From Onthophagus taurus (lineage: Eukaryota > Arthropoda > Insecta > Coleoptera > Scarabaeidae), in the NCBI RefSeq assembly GCF_036711975.1, contig NC_091976.1, forward strand, positions 10,726,001 to 10,790,000: a stretch of DNA of 64,000 nt. The letters run 5' to 3'. Numbering within the stretch: position 1 is the first letter of the stretch; each line of letters begins with the position of its first letter. Positions 28,436-39,474 of the stretch are shown here, one piece after another. The notes below the pieces were generated by a model. That model saw only the letters and a program-made list of their open reading frames with translations, had not been told where the DNA came from and did not search any database. Position numbers and translations under genes: made by a program.

Positions 28436-29630
28436 TTCCATAGCTAGAGAGGAAGTGCATAGCTATCATCCATCTACAAATTCTTTTGAAAAGAATGATG
28501 TATTTATCATCGAGTTGAACCAAGAAAACGTCCTATTTTCATTTTTTGAAAGCTATCTACGCATCGAGGGTAATTTTACAAAAACTTTAGGTGATCCTGC
28601 TAATGATGTTATTCAATTAACACATAACCTACCAACTTTTCTATTTGAATACATCGCATTTGAGCATAATGGAACGGAAATTGAGGGGGTTCGAGAGCCA
28701 GGTTTAACATCACTCATTCGAACTCTACTCCAATTAAACGATGTGGAGTGTAAAACTTTAGAAATCGCTGGTTTAAAATGGCCGCCTGAAGGAGATCTAC
28801 CAACGGTGGATGCAAACAATAATTTCATGTTTCAAATACCACTTAGTCATATATTCGGTCTATTCCGAGATTATAATCACATTATGCGAGAACGTTTTAA
28901 ATTCAGATTTGTTAGAAGTCGGACGGACTCTAATTGCTACAAAGCCACATCAAACGTCAAAACAAAACCTAGTAGTGCAAAGTTTGCTATAAAAACGGTT
29001 ACATTGTTAGCAAAACATGTCTATCCTAGCCCAACGATAAAAATGAAGCTTTTAGATGGTTTAAATAAAAATTCAAATATTCTAGTATCATTTCGAAAAT
29101 GGTCCTTTTACGAGCTACCATCAATGCGAAAAGGTAATAAGGAGATATGGTCGGTCACATCAACGTCCAACAGGGGTCGACCTCAATACGTTATAGTTGA
29201 GTTTCAAACTAAGAGAAAAGATCACGTCGCTTCCGACTGCACTTTCTTCGATCACTTAAACATCGTTGATCTTAAAGTATATCTTAACTCATACTGTTAT
29301 CCGTTCGAATCTATGAATTTAAACTTCGCAAAGGAAAATTATGTGGAACTATATAAAATGTACACCGAGTTTCAACCCTACATTTGGGAATCTTCGCGAA
29401 AACAGCCGCTTATGGATTTCAAAAGCTTTAAAGAGAGATCGTTGTTTGTTGTTGATACTACAAAAAATAATGATGAAGAAGCAGCGCCATCTACATCGTG
29501 TGAAGTACGTATTGAAATTCAAAGCGATATGGATTTTCCGCCTGATACGAAGGCTTACTGTCTCTTGATACAAGAATCCATGTATGCATATAAACCTTTA
29601 AGTGGGGAGGTATCTATCATTATAAATTAA
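28389..29630 (+). CDS. Hexon-like major capsid protein (A3)
   Basis: I chose ATG 28389 (MSTKKLNIYREP), which B shares; the frame is open upstream to 28305 within the basic-protein gene. The product is 413 residues. Conserved blocks shared with B are IELNQENVLFSFFESYLRIEG, FEYIAFEHNGTEIE, FKFRFVRSRTDSNC, VTLLAKHVYPSP, FRKWSFYELPSMRKGNKEIW and KAYCLLIQESMYAYKPLSG. Position after penton and the size fit the double-jelly-roll hexon of adintovirus-like Polintons. The fold itself cannot be shown from sequence by eye. It looks intact. Confidence 0.8.
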   Translation: MSTKKLNIYREPITDNSIAREEVHSYHPSTNSFEKNDVFIIELNQENVLFSFFESYLRIEGNFTKTLGDPANDVIQLTHNLPTFLFEYIAFEHNGTEIEGVREPGLTSLIRTLLQLNDVECKTLEIAGLKWPPEGDLPTVDANNNFMFQIPLSHIFGLFRDYNHIMRERFKFRFVRSRTDSNCYKATSNVKTKPSSAKFAIKTVTLLAKHVYPSPTIKMKLLDGLNKNSNILVSFRKWSFYELPSMRKGNKEIWSVTSTSNRGRPQYVIVEFQTKRKDHVASDCTFFDHLNIVDLKVYLNSYCYPFESMNLNFAKENYVELYKMYTEFQPYIWESSRKQPLMDFKSFKERSLFVVDTTKNNDEEAAPSTSCEVRIEIQSDMDFPPDTKAYCLLIQESMYAYKPLSGEVSIIIN

Positions 29631-29666
29631 AGTGCACTTACTTACTGCATGCTAGTTTACATCAAG

Positions 29667-30155
29667 ATGTTCAAAAGAGCGATCGTTGACCTTCAAGGTT
29701 TTCATATTAATTCAGACTTTATGATAAAAGAGTTTGATCTCACTAGTGATTACGTGGTGCATCTAAACTTGAAGTCTGACATACCATACCAGAGGTTATC
29801 TACACAAGATCAGCGATCGGTGAGATATTTAGAGCGTAATCACCATAAATTATCATACAACGATGGATGGATGGAACAATCAGATGGTTTAAATATAATT
29901 GATGATTTATTATCCAATTATAATCAAATTTACGTTAAGGGCAATCAAAAAGCTCATTTTTTGGAAGCGCGCGCTGGTAGATGTATTATAACCGATATTG
30001 GAGTCGAATTTGATGAAGACAGTAGTAATAAATTAAATTTAACCATCACTCCGTGCTGGTTCCACATTAGTGCCCCAGCAATCTGTTCTCAAAACAATGT
30101 GTTAATTTTAAAAATTTTGTTGTGTAGTACCCGCTCTAGAGATGTATGCTGTTAA
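29667..30155 (+). CDS. Unknown D-QGF protein, possible RNase H-fold (A3)
   Basis: I chose ATG 29667 (MFKRAIVDLQGF), aligned with the B start at 48022. The product is 162 residues with IVDLQGF, FMIKEFDL, RSVRYLERNHHKLSY, YVKGNQKAHFLEA and C-terminal CWFHISAPAICSQNN. The last dozen residues differ from B and are probably frameshifted. A D-x-x-G start, KG-K and C-H end recall RNase H-like nuclease families I associate with insect mobile elements; no catalytic set is clear, so function is unknown. It follows the hexon by 36 bp. Confidence 0.6.
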   Translation: MFKRAIVDLQGFHINSDFMIKEFDLTSDYVVHLNLKSDIPYQRLSTQDQRSVRYLERNHHKLSYNDGWMEQSDGLNIIDDLLSNYNQIYVKGNQKAHFLEARAGRCIITDIGVEFDEDSSNKLNLTITPCWFHISAPAICSQNNVLILKILLCSTRSRDVCC

Positions 30156-30355
30156 TCGTTCGCTCTAGATATATATCGTTCGTTCTAAAGATTTATATAT
30201 TGTTAAATTCTATGTAAATAAATAAATATTACTTTTTTATTAGAAACTATTTTTTTATTTTATCCATAATAATTATATAAATCAACAACCTATTGATATT
30301 TAATCATTTACTCACTAACTCTCACACAGTGTAGACGTGGAAAAAATTTTTAAAT

Positions 30356-31990
30356 ATGAAGGTATTATTGTTGATTCTTTGGATGTATATGTTAAGACAT
30401 ATCACGGGGTTGCTAACCAAGCATGAAGTGGAAATTTATAATATTCTAGATAAGTATGGTTATATCAGACAAGATGCTAATGCTGGTACTGGTAAAATAA
30501 GCGTGCATAAAACTGAGAATGAAATGTTGAGGGATGGTATAAATAATTTCCAAAAATATTTTAATCTCCCAATCACAGGACAAGCAAATTTTGACACCTT
30601 GGAGTTACTTTGGACGCCTAGATGTGGTAATGTGGATTTATTCGAAAATTTAAGTTCCAAACCAATCACGACTCGAAGATGGAATCTATTAACACTTAGA
30701 TGGAATGTATACACATCTTCATATCCCGGTTTTACAACCGTGGTTGAAAGAGCCTTTAACGTTTGGTCTAAATACATTAACGTAAAGTTTGAAAGAACGT
30801 TTGCGGGCGCTAATATTTTAATAGGTTTCCTATCGAAAAATCATACGTGTATACGAAATTCAACGATATATTGTCGGAGTTCTTTAGATGGTAAAGGGCG
30901 CGTGTTAGCTCACGCATACTATCCACATATTAAAAAATCCAAAGTTGAAATTCATGTAGATTTAGATGAAGATTGGGATATAACCAATACCACAATAGAA
31001 GGAACCAAACATAACCTATTTCTAGTTATGGTGCATGAAAAAGGTCACGCCTTAGGATTACACCATAATGTACGACTCAACTCGGTGATGCATCCGATTT
31101 ATGGTAACATAAATATTGAAAATTTCACGTTAAGTCGTGAAGATATTTATAATATACAACAATTATATGGAAATTCAACAGAAAGTGTAACCACCACCAC
31201 TGTTAATCCAACTTCTACGTTAAATACAACACTCCCCGCCTATATTACACATTCCCTAACATCTACATCTTCAACACCAACATTGTCGAATCTAGCACAC
31301 GCGGAGGTATGTGATGTAGACAATAAGTTTTCAGGATTTTTAATTTACAATAAACAAATTTATATATTTTATAAACAATGGGTTTGGTTAATCGATCTAA
31401 AAACAAAAAAACCAATTTGATCTAAACCTGTAAACATTGTGGATTGGATACGTCCTTTAAGAGGGGTTTTAAAAGAGGATGATGATTATGTAGTTTCGAT
31501 AGGTCCTAACGGTCAATTTATATTTATCATACGTGATACAATCTATATAATTGAAATTGCTAGTATAACCATGCGCTATAAATGGAAATTTTCAGAAACT
31601 GATTTAGGTTTAAATGATCAATCTAAGGTTAGAGGTGTTGTAACGAGTAATTATGGATTATCATATATATTTTTTGATGATATTTATGCGATTGGGGTGG
31701 ATGAGTCATTTTACAACAGAAACAAAATTATTACATCAGTTGTTGATCTATTTCCTGGAATGCCAACGAAATTTAATGGAGTATACAAAACACCTGATGG
31801 TTTATTGAATTTCATCGTTGGAGATAAAATTATTCGTTATGATGAATATTTAAAGGAAGTTACAGATAGTTTAGATAAAAGTTTATTTATTTTAGGTATA
31901 TCTTGCCCCTATAAATCTCTATTAGATCAACTTAAATATGTATTATCCGCGATCATTTCATACAAACTACCAATTCCCGCTGAATATTAA
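30356..31990 (+). pseudogene. Matrix metalloproteinase with one nonsense codon (A3)
   Basis: A signal peptide (MKVLLLILWMYMLRHITG) leads to a peptidoglycan-binding-like prodomain with the cysteine switch PRCGNVD, then a catalytic domain with the zinc site HEKGHALGLHH and Met-turn SVMHPIYG. A Ser/Thr-rich linker and a hemopexin-like C-terminal region follow (CDVDNKFSGFLIYNKQIYIFYKQWVWLIDL). A single TGA at 31418-31420 interrupts the hemopexin region; the same frame then continues to TAA at 31990. The first two-thirds could still yield prodomain plus catalytic domain. The B copy is uninterrupted. Confidence 0.9.
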
Positions 31991-32064
31991 AAAATGTTTG
32001 ATATGAAATATAAAGGAGTCAACATCGATCAATCGATTTAGTTTACATTCAATCTCTTTGCGAA

Positions 32065-32694
32065 ATGGATGCTACCAGCATTTGTACTCAGGCTGCTATA
32101 GAGAAAGAAAATAAATTTATTGGTGAGACGGACTTTTCCACTGAAAATTTTTGTATTAAAGTTGAAATTAGTGCTGCGAGAGGTTTTATAACCTGTGTAA
32201 AATTAACCTCAAAATTAATTGAATCTCAAAATCATTTAATCACATTGCTGAGGGATAATTGGATGATATTAATAAATACGCTTAAGCTCATCCACTTCAA
32301 TTTAAACTTTTCATATGAAACAATCCCATTAGCTGAAGGAATTCTTAGAGTTGCTGCTAACGATGGTGTAGATGGCGATAATTATATTCACATAACATAT
32401 GAAGATGAAGATGGTGATGATGTTGATGATGTGGGATCTAAAAATAGATATTTTATACCAATAATGCTAACCTAGGAAGATGTACGTGAAATTTTATCCA
32501 AGACGGTTTTAATTTCATACAAATTGAATATATTGGATAATTTAAATCTTAAAAATTATATACATTAAGTTGGATTTAGTTAGACGATTTTGTTCAGAAA
32601 ACATATGTGAGATTAACTTTTATGTGATGCAATATTTGGAAATGTTGTGCAAACCACATGATGACAATAACACCTCCCCCCACACACACACATA
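32065..32694 (+). pseudogene. Unknown pre-PolB protein, degenerate (A3)
   Basis: This is nearly identical to 207-935 of A1 but carries a deletion of about 48 bp after codon 7 (losing the SLNKQWK region), a TAG at 32473-32475 replacing a Trp/Leu-region codon, and a second deletion near 32565 that removes the Ser-rich stretch. The upstream TATAAA is kept at about 32009. Confidence 0.85.
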
Positions 32695-32758
32695 AAAGCC
32701 GGCTTATGCGACCTAATGCGTCACTTCAATACTAGTTCTTACAATAATAAAGTATACA

Positions 32759-35700
32759 ATGTTTTCATGCGAATTCTGTAATCAAGTATTCACTTTAAAG
32801 AAAAATCTTTTACGCCATTTGCGAAATGTAAATCATGGTTTGATGGATATGGGACCTACACCTTCAACATCCGCTGTGGATGTTCCTGGTTACAACCTCT
32901 TCAAGCTCTAAGTTTAAGGAATGTGGAATCTGCGCTAAAATGTTCCCATCAATTTCAACACTTCGAGCGCATCTTTGCGCTGAACATGTATCTCCGGTTG
33001 ATGGTGAAAACGATGTGGAAATGATAGCTACATGTTTTAAAAACCGCATCGCCGTTTATAGAGTGAAAGGTGCAACGCGCGATGATGACATACCATCATA
33101 CTTAAAGAAATGTGGTAATGTTGTATTTAGATTAATTATGGATAGTATAGGTAAATTTAATTCTATTAAAGTTCAAATTGAACTATTAGCACTTTTCATT
33201 AAATCCGATTCAGATGAAAACGGTGATGATAACTTAGAGGGTGTGCTTGTTTCGGAAAAAAATTTTAATTCAAAATTTAAAGTTATTACACCTACTACGG
33301 AGTTGGATGCGGTGTACAATGACATGACTGGTGATATTTTAAATCAGAGTGAGGAGTTTCAGGAGCGTGGATCTGGTTGGGCTTTCTTAGCTATATCCAA
33401 CCTTCTGCTTAATATCAATAAATATGAGCCGCTGTCTGGGTTATCATACATCCGACTTCCAGAGCAAATCGCTAAAAAACATGCATGTATCAATATTAAA
33501 AACTATGATGATGATGCATGTTTAGCGTGGTGTTTGAAAGCGGCCCTCTATCCCACCGATTTTGCTCAGGATCGGATTTCTAGCTATCCACATTATAGCA
33601 CAGTACTTAATTTAAATGGTATAATATTCCCAGTTCATTTAAAGGACTTAGTTAAAATAGAATTAATGAATAATTTAAGTATTAAAGTTTATGAATTAGT
33701 TGTAGATAATTATGGTGGATGCACGGTGGAAGGACCAATTTATTTTACTAAACGACGTCGGGATATACATATTAATCTCCTATATTTATTTAAAAATGGT
33801 ATAGGCCATTTCGTTTTAATAAAAAACCTATCACGATTTATTTCCAGTCGGCTTTCAAACCACGAACATGCGAATTACAGATGTGATGGTTGTTTATTAC
33901 GATTTCCATCCGTTAATAAGCTGCAGGTACATCAACTTAATGATTTTATGGTTACATAAAATGACCATCATACCATCGAAAAATGTAAAACCAACACCAA
34001 ATTTTTTTGGACAATTAACCCCGCAAAATATTTTAGAATTCAATAACTATAAATTCACTCAAATGTGCCCGTTTGTGATTTATGCGGATTTTGAGGCTCT
34101 TTTACTACCGATCCAGCATTGTGAACCCAATTCAACTCAATCTTTCACCGAAAAAATTGAGATGCATTTACCCTATAGTTTCGCATATTACATAGTATCC
34201 ACAGTGGATGATAGTTATAATAAATTTGAAACTTACACAGGTCCTAATGCATCACAAGTTTTTATCACAAAATTACTTAACGATACTAAATTTATCTATA
34301 GCGAATACTTTAAAACCGTAAAACCTATGCTACCTTTAACGACTGAAGAGCAACATAATTTCGATATTGCACAATTTTGTTTCATTTGTCAAAATCCTTT
34401 CACAATAGACCAAACTAAGGTGCGGGATCACTGTCACATAAGTGGTAGATATCGCGGGCCGGCTCATACAAACTGTAATCTAAATTATAAACTTCAACAT
34501 TTCGTTCCAGTATTTTGCCATAATTTTAGCGGTTATGATTGCCATTTATTTATCAAAGAAATAGCTAAACTTGGTGATGGGCTTGATGTATTACCTAACA
34601 ATAAAGATAGATACATCAGTTTTAGTAAAAGGGTGCTTGTTGATAGAGTTGAAAAGGAAAATAATCAGTTTGAAGATGTTTTTATGAAACTAAAATTTCT
34701 GGATTTGTTTAGATTTATGGCATCTTCATTAGATTCTTTAGTCAGCACCCTCGATAATTGTGATTTTAAAAATGTACGTAAATTTTTCCCACACAACAAT
34801 CAATTTAAATTATTAACTAAAAAAGGAATATTTCCATATAATTACATGAACTCTTTTGATAAGCTTAATGATACAGTTCTGTAATACATGCCCTGTAAAG
34901 ATGCGTTTTTCAATAAACTCACTTTAGAAGGTATAACCGATGAACAATATTTACACGCGCAAACTGTGTGGGAAACATTTATGTGTCAAACTCTAAAAGA
35001 CTATTCGGATCTATATCTAAAGTCGGATGTTCTTTTACTTGCTGATGTTTTCGAAAAATTTCGGCAAGTTTGTTTTAGAACATACGGTTTGGATCCTGCG
35101 AATTATTATACCGCTCCTAGTCTTTCGTGGGATTCAATGTTGAAATTTACAAAAATTAAATTGGAATTACTAACGGATATAGATGAAGTTCACTTCATTA
35201 AAAAAGGTATTCGTGGTGGTATTTCTCAATGCTCATTACGTCATGCCAGAGCTAATAATAAATTTATGGAACATTTTGATTTACACTCAAATTTTTTAAT
35301 GTATTGGGATGCCAACAATTTGTATGGGTGGGCGATGTCGCAACCTATGCCTGTTGGTGAGTTCACGTGGTTAAATGAAAACCAAATTCGAAATTTCAAT
35401 TTTAATGATGTATCCGATTGCTCTGATTTTGGCTATTACGTCAGATGACAAACAATTCATTTGAGAAAGATTTTTTTAAATTGATGAATAATTCTGTATT
35501 CGGGAACACAATGGAGAACATTGATAAGCGAGTTGATGTAAAATTAGTCACTAGCTGGGATGATGTTCATACAGGTGGTCGTGGCCGACCACGACTTGGA
35601 GCGCGTAGTTTAATTTCAAAGTTAAATTTTAAAAGTATTAACATTTTCACTAAAACGTTTTCAGCTATTGAAATGGAGCGGCTTCACGTAGTTTACGATA

Positions 35701-36302
35701 AACCTCTATACATAGGTTTTACCGTTTTAGAGCTATCAAAATTATTAATGTATGATTTCTACTACGCTTATTTAAAGCCGAAATATGGTGAAGATATTCG
35801 GTTATGCTATATGGATACCGATAGCTTCACCGTTCAAATTTATACAGATGACATTTATAATGAGGTTAAATTGAATTTAGATAAATTTGATACATCCAAT
35901 TATAGTCCAGATAACCAGTTTGACATCCCGCTCCAAAATAAAGCTGTTTTAGGACTCATGAAAGATGAGAATTGTGGTAATATAATGCTGGAATTCGTTG
36001 GTTTAAGGTCAAAGGTGTATGCGAATCGTGTTTCAGGTGAACGTATTACAAACAAATCGAAAGGGGTTAAAAAGGCTATTGTTAAACGTAAAATCACTTT
36101 TGAAAATTATTTAGATTGTTTGAGTACGAAATCGGTTTTATTTAAAAAAACAGCTCATCTTCAGAAGTTTTAATCATGACATTTTTACCGTTTTACAGAA
36201 TAAATTGGTCCTATCACCTTATGACTCTAAGCGATGGATTGATTCTGATTATATTAATACATTAGCTTGGGGTCACCACAATATTATTAATAATAATAGA
36301 TA
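32759..36302 (+). pseudogene. polB: PolB of A3, multiply broken
   Basis: Compared with the intact A1 copy it has a deletion with frameshift near 32889 (between the two N-terminal zinc fingers), altered sequence with a frame change at about 33945-33960 that destroys the third Cys/His cluster, a stop near 34882, an in-frame-breaking deletion of roughly 280 bp at about 35437 (between motifs A and B) and an extra A near 36148. Exo I YADFEALL, motif A YWDANNLYGWAM, motif B and motif C YMDTDS remain in separate open pieces. It cannot produce a working polymerase. Confidence 0.92.
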
Positions 36303-36482
36303 AGTATTTATTTATGTAATCTATATAACTTTATGATGCATACATGTTATCTATATTGCTTTGCGGTTTTTATAGCGATAAAATATGTATAAAATCTCGC
36401 AACGTTATTTTCATAATTTTAGTTTAAGTTTTAATTCAAATCTAACCAGTCGTTGTCGCGTTCGCATGCATACACCACAACT

Positions 36483-36582
36483 ATGAACTCAACAATATTT
36501 TACACAATACTACATGGAGTTTTATTAATTAAATTTCCTACTGAAGTTAAAAACGTATCAATTTCTTTCATTAGTGATTATA
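36483..36582 (+). pseudogene. 5' piece of the A3 membrane glycoprotein gene, cut by element B
   Basis: This matches codons 1-33 of the A1 gene (5027) up to GTGATTATA. Element B starts at 36583. The remainder of the gene resumes at 55754 with the duplicated ATTATA and ends at 56086, where element C interrupts it again, about 13 codons before the original stop. Confidence 0.92.
36577..36582. repeat. Target-site duplication of element B (left copy)
   Basis: ATTATA here and at 55754-55759, flanking AGTAGATAAT...ATTATCTACT. The uninterrupted A1 gene has a single ATTATA at the same place (GTGATTATACCAG). Six-base duplications are the established signature of Polinton integration. Confidence 0.95.
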
Positions 36583-36895
36583 AGTAGATAATAAACGCCG
36601 GTTCTGGACCGGAAATCAATCCCCATCCCCCTAATCCCCCATGACGTCACTTCCGGTGTCATCCCACTTCCGGTGTCATCCCACTTCCGGTATCTTGTCA
36701 CTTCCGGTATCTTGTCACTTCCGGTATCTTGTCACCTCCGGTGTCATCTTCAACCCCATGTTAGTGCCCTATTGGCCCCTTCAACCCCCATCCCCCTTCA
36801 ACCCCATGTGAGTGCCCTAATGGACCCTTCAACCCCATGTTAGTGCCCTATTGGCCCCTTCAACCCCCATCCCCCTTCAACCCCATGTTAGTGGG
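36583..36895. repeat. Left terminal inverted repeat of B with minisatellites
   Basis: In order: terminus, TGACGTCA (36642-36649), six CACTTCCGG-type units spaced 17 bp (36648-36742), then CTTCAACCCCATGTTAGTGCC-type units of about 35-40 bp. It is inverted relative to 55385-55753. A (GATT)n and (AGG)n tract with AGAGAAAATCACAAAAAATT at 36990-37090 is also inverted at 55275-55380, so the full TIR is about 0.5 kb. Confidence 0.9.
36642..36742 (-). promoter_or_regulatory. ETS-type site array with CRE (left end of B)
   Basis: TGACGTCACTTCCGG followed by further CACTTCCGG cores every 17 bp, six in all; the last reads CACCTCCGG. This is the reverse complement of CCGGAAGTG arrays. It lies 0.5-1 kb from the outermost genes. 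Enhancer function is inferred. Confidence 0.5.
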
Positions 36896-36945
36896 GTCGA
36901 TCGTATGCTTATCAGCGGAAGCTAATCCCCCGGGGAGCGATGACT
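36896..36945. repeat. 45-bp direct repeat flanking the first left-arm gene of B
   Basis: CGTATGCTTATCAGCGGAAG followed by CTAATCCCCCG(C/G)GGAGCGATGA occurs here and again at 37687-37727, with similar (GATT)n and AGAGAAAATCACAAAAAATT sequence after both. The same pair is in element C at about 56288 and 57082. The gene at 37218-37535 lies between, suggesting a segmental duplication of terminal sequence. Confidence 0.75.
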
Positions 36946-37096
36946 GAATTGAAATAATACTCACCTTAAAATAGGTTATTTATTATTATTATTGATTGAT
37001 TGATTGACTGATTGATGGTAGGAGGAGGAGGAGGAAGAGAAAATCACAAAAAATTAAAGTTAATACATATATTAAAAATTTAAATTTAAATTAAAC

Positions 37097-37231
37097 ATGC
37101 CCAAAATGATAAAAATATACAGACAGCGCTTGTCGCAACATCGATCAAAGTACAGAGAATTTCGGCGACGAAAGATAGTAAACTATTTAAACATTTACCC
37201 ATTGTGTAGCAGTTTAATTACAAAAGTTTAA
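37097..37231 (+). CDS. Possible small basic peptide (B)
   Basis: A 44-codon frame starting MPKMIKIYRQRLSQ, with REFRRRKIV, strongly basic. It converges on and slightly overlaps the gene at 37218. In element C the same frame has an early TGA, so conservation is not supported and it may be chance. Confidence 0.2.
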   Translation: MPKMIKIYRQRLSQHRSKYREFRRRKIVNYLNIYPLCSSLITKV

Positions 37232-37535
37232 ATTTCAATCGTTCGGTAGCAAGTGTATATCCTTCATAGATTAATCCAAGCCTAATCGAATCGAGTTGCT
37301 CTTGTCCGTGGATGATATCTTTCCAAATGTTCTCAGCGTAAAGGGGTGGTATATATACCCTAACGTGCTCCAATTCTGCCAGAAGGTCTTGATACGATTC
37401 CGGATCTTGCGTGAAACGTATCACCCGATACACCCTATTCTTCTCTAACGACGAAATGGGAACTTTAGGTTTGTTCGCGTTTATACCTAAGGCATTTAAA
37501 CCTTGTATCGCAACAATCAAATCGCGTTGGGACAT
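37218..37535 (-). CDS. Small OB-like protein, left arm gene 1 (B)
   Basis: A 105-residue protein. Key parts are VPISSLEKNRVYRVIRF, a middle EL-H-VRVYIPPLYAENI and a C-terminal IRLGLIYEGY. This sequence of short strand, EL turn, [VY]-[LI]P and a final Y-G resembles the protein of 37857-38336, so both may belong to one OB-fold-like family. A ssDNA-binding role is inferred. The C copy (56614-56931) differs at only a few residues. No A counterpart was found. Confidence 0.6.
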   Translation of the reverse strand: MSQRDLIVAIQGLNALGINANKPKVPISSLEKNRVYRVIRFTQDPESYQDLLAELEHVRVYIPPLYAENIWKDIIHGQEQLDSIRLGLIYEGYTLATERLKFKLL

Positions 37536-37856
37536 ATCGTAACGCTAAACGTCGACTGAAATATAAAACGGTGGCGATATATAATATATATTTGGGAGGA
37601 GAGAAAAATTACATAAGCGCCATCTATATTACAATAGGTCGCACATAAATTTCAGATAACGCTCAATGGGAGACGGCGTCAACGGTCGTATGCTTATCAG
37701 CGGAAGCTAATCCCCCGCGGAGCGATGACTTAAAATATGTTCTTTATTAGTATTATTGATTGATTGAGGGTAGGAGGAAGAGAAAATCACAAAAAATTAC
37801 AGTTAATACATATATTAAAAATTTAAAATTCAATTAAACATAATTAACGGATAAGA

Positions 37857-38336
37857 TTAGTCTGTACCGTTCACGACATCGGTCGCTAAATTGTAATAGA
37901 AACCGTCTTGGTTACGTTCGCGAAGAGGGGCCCGTGCTGCCCCATGATATCGTCTGCTGACGGGTGTGGACACTTCCGGAACAGTATGGGCCACCACCAA
38001 AATTTCAGCGACGTCCGCTACCGGAGAAGGAATCGTATAAATTTTCTGATCGAATCGGATTAAATTCGCAGGATTCTGTTTCCCAAAATCCCTCTTTCCG
38101 AGATATACTAAAGACATCCTATCGAGGGACCGTAACTCTTCATCAGTTATAGCTTCGGCAATTATCAACGGTAAATATACCGCAAAACCATCTTCCAACT
38201 CAACAATAACGGAGGGCCATTTGTTCGATGCGATTCTTTTAGCTCTCACAATCGGGTAAGGATGATCGATTTGTAGCGAAGAAAGCGAACGTTTCAATGG
38301 GAAAACGTATGAACCCAAAAGATTTAGACGAGACAT
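37857..38336 (-). CDS. OB-like small protein, left arm gene 2 (B)
   Basis: A 159-residue protein, homologous to A3 19214-19570: HPYPIVRAKRIASNKWPSVIVELEDGF, then VYLP, AEAITDEELRSL and LVYLGKRDFGK. The C-terminal 60 residues are Arg/Ala-rich and B-specific. The C copy at 57257-57736 is nearly identical and intact, supporting selection until recently. Possible single-strand DNA binding by fold analogy only. The start at 38336 (MSRLNLL) is the only Met before the conserved core. Confidence 0.65.
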   Translation of the reverse strand: MSRLNLLGSYVFPLKRSLSSLQIDHPYPIVRAKRIASNKWPSVIVELEDGFAVYLPLIIAEAITDEELRSLDRMSLVYLGKRDFGKQNPANLIRFDQKIYTIPSPVADVAEILVVAHTVPEVSTPVSRRYHGAARAPLRERNQDGFYYNLATDVVNGTD

Positions 38337-38746
38337 CTTATCAGTATGAACGGCTACCTCGGACTACATTGAAATTACAGCAGAGGTAGTAATTACCCTA
38401 AGTTAAAAAGATGCGCGCGCATCAGTGAATCCACCAATTAGAAAATCTAAAAACCGCAAAATACCCTTGAAATAAGGGAGTAGCTCCCTCATTATTGCAT
38501 CATCCCTATCGCTGCCGTAAATCAAATTAGATTGATGTAAATTAAAAAGATTTAATTTAAAATAAATAAAATAATTTAACGTAATTATCACTAGAATAAA
38601 AATCTCGCAACCGTTAAATGGGGTTAATGTTGTTAGATAAAGATTACGAATTCTCGACTTTTCTAAAATACAATAGCTTAAATACAATAGTTTTAAATTA
38701 AGGAGTTTAGTATCATTTAACTTGTTTTACGTTAACATATACTACA

Positions 38747-39474
38747 ATGGCTTTGATCAACGCACCTTCGCTGAAAGATTTGGCTCAAGCGAAAATCAAT
38801 TTAAACATATCGAATCGTCTACATATACTATCACTCAAAGAATACTTGCCGTGGAAAGTAGTGTTAGACTTATGGAACACGTGGTTCCAGGATAATTGGT
38901 TCGAGCTTGGAACGCATAAAAAATGTTCCGATGATGTGGACGTGAGGTGCATTACAATGGAGGTGTTTAATTATAAACTGAATCATAAGTTACAATGCGC
39001 CATCTTTAGAAATGTTGAAATTTTCAGGTAAATTAGAAATTAAAATATAGTCTTTAAAGATAATAATTGAGATGTTAATAATAATACTTTAGTGATGAAA
39101 TTTTCAATCAAATAAATGGGGATGGAGTAGTATACAAGAGCATATCATACGATCACACTAAACACGGACCTGTTTGCGGCCATTGTTGGGATATGTTCGA
39201 TATGGAGCTTAATTTTGGTGGTTTACGAAATAAAGAAGGATTTCAACTCAAACCACAAAACAGCAGAATTCGGGGGTTTCAAATTGTAAATAAAAGTGAA
39301 TCCATTCTTGGGGGGTTTCAAATTATAAATAAGAGCGAATTCATAGAGCTAGTGGAAAGCGAGAAAATGTGGTGCGCGTTCTGCTTGAAGCGCCCAAATT
39401 TTCAAGTAAGTTTAAGAGTAGAAGTTTCCGAAGTTGTATACCAATTTTTAATGGCAGAAGTAGCTCGTTATTAA
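38747..39474 (+). CDS. Two-exon protein with SOCS/BC-box-like N-terminus and paired CxxC (B)
   Basis: Exon 1 is 38747-39027, the intron 39028-39092 (CAG|GTAAAT ... TACTTTAG), and exon 2 39093-39474. The phase-2 junction AG|T is the same in A3, B and C. The product is about 220 residues. Exon 1 has SLKDLAQAKINL and YLPWKVVLDLWNTWFQDNW; exon 2 has VCGHCWDMF and WCAFCLKRPNF. Conservation of both exons, splice sites and phase across three copies makes the gene model strong although each half alone looks like a separate ORF. The N-terminal motif resembles elongin-BC-binding boxes (Ala in place of Cys), so a ubiquitin-ligase adaptor is a possible role; this is inference. Confidence 0.72.

Larger units (their letters stand above)
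18651..36582 (+). mobile_element. Lineage-A Polinton/Maverick element (A3), main part
   Basis: It contains nearly a full Polinton gene set: LITAF, OB-like protein, unknown genes, integrase, fibre, X, ATPase, core protein, penton, basic protein, hexon, D-QGF protein, metalloproteinase, unknown ORF and PolB. The left terminal repeat (18651-18755) is the inverse of the right end of A1, but the outermost TIR sequence is missing and LINE 2 follows instead. A3 is interrupted at 36582 by element B, resumes at 55754-56086 and is interrupted again by element C. Its right end is outside the window. Confidence 0.85.
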
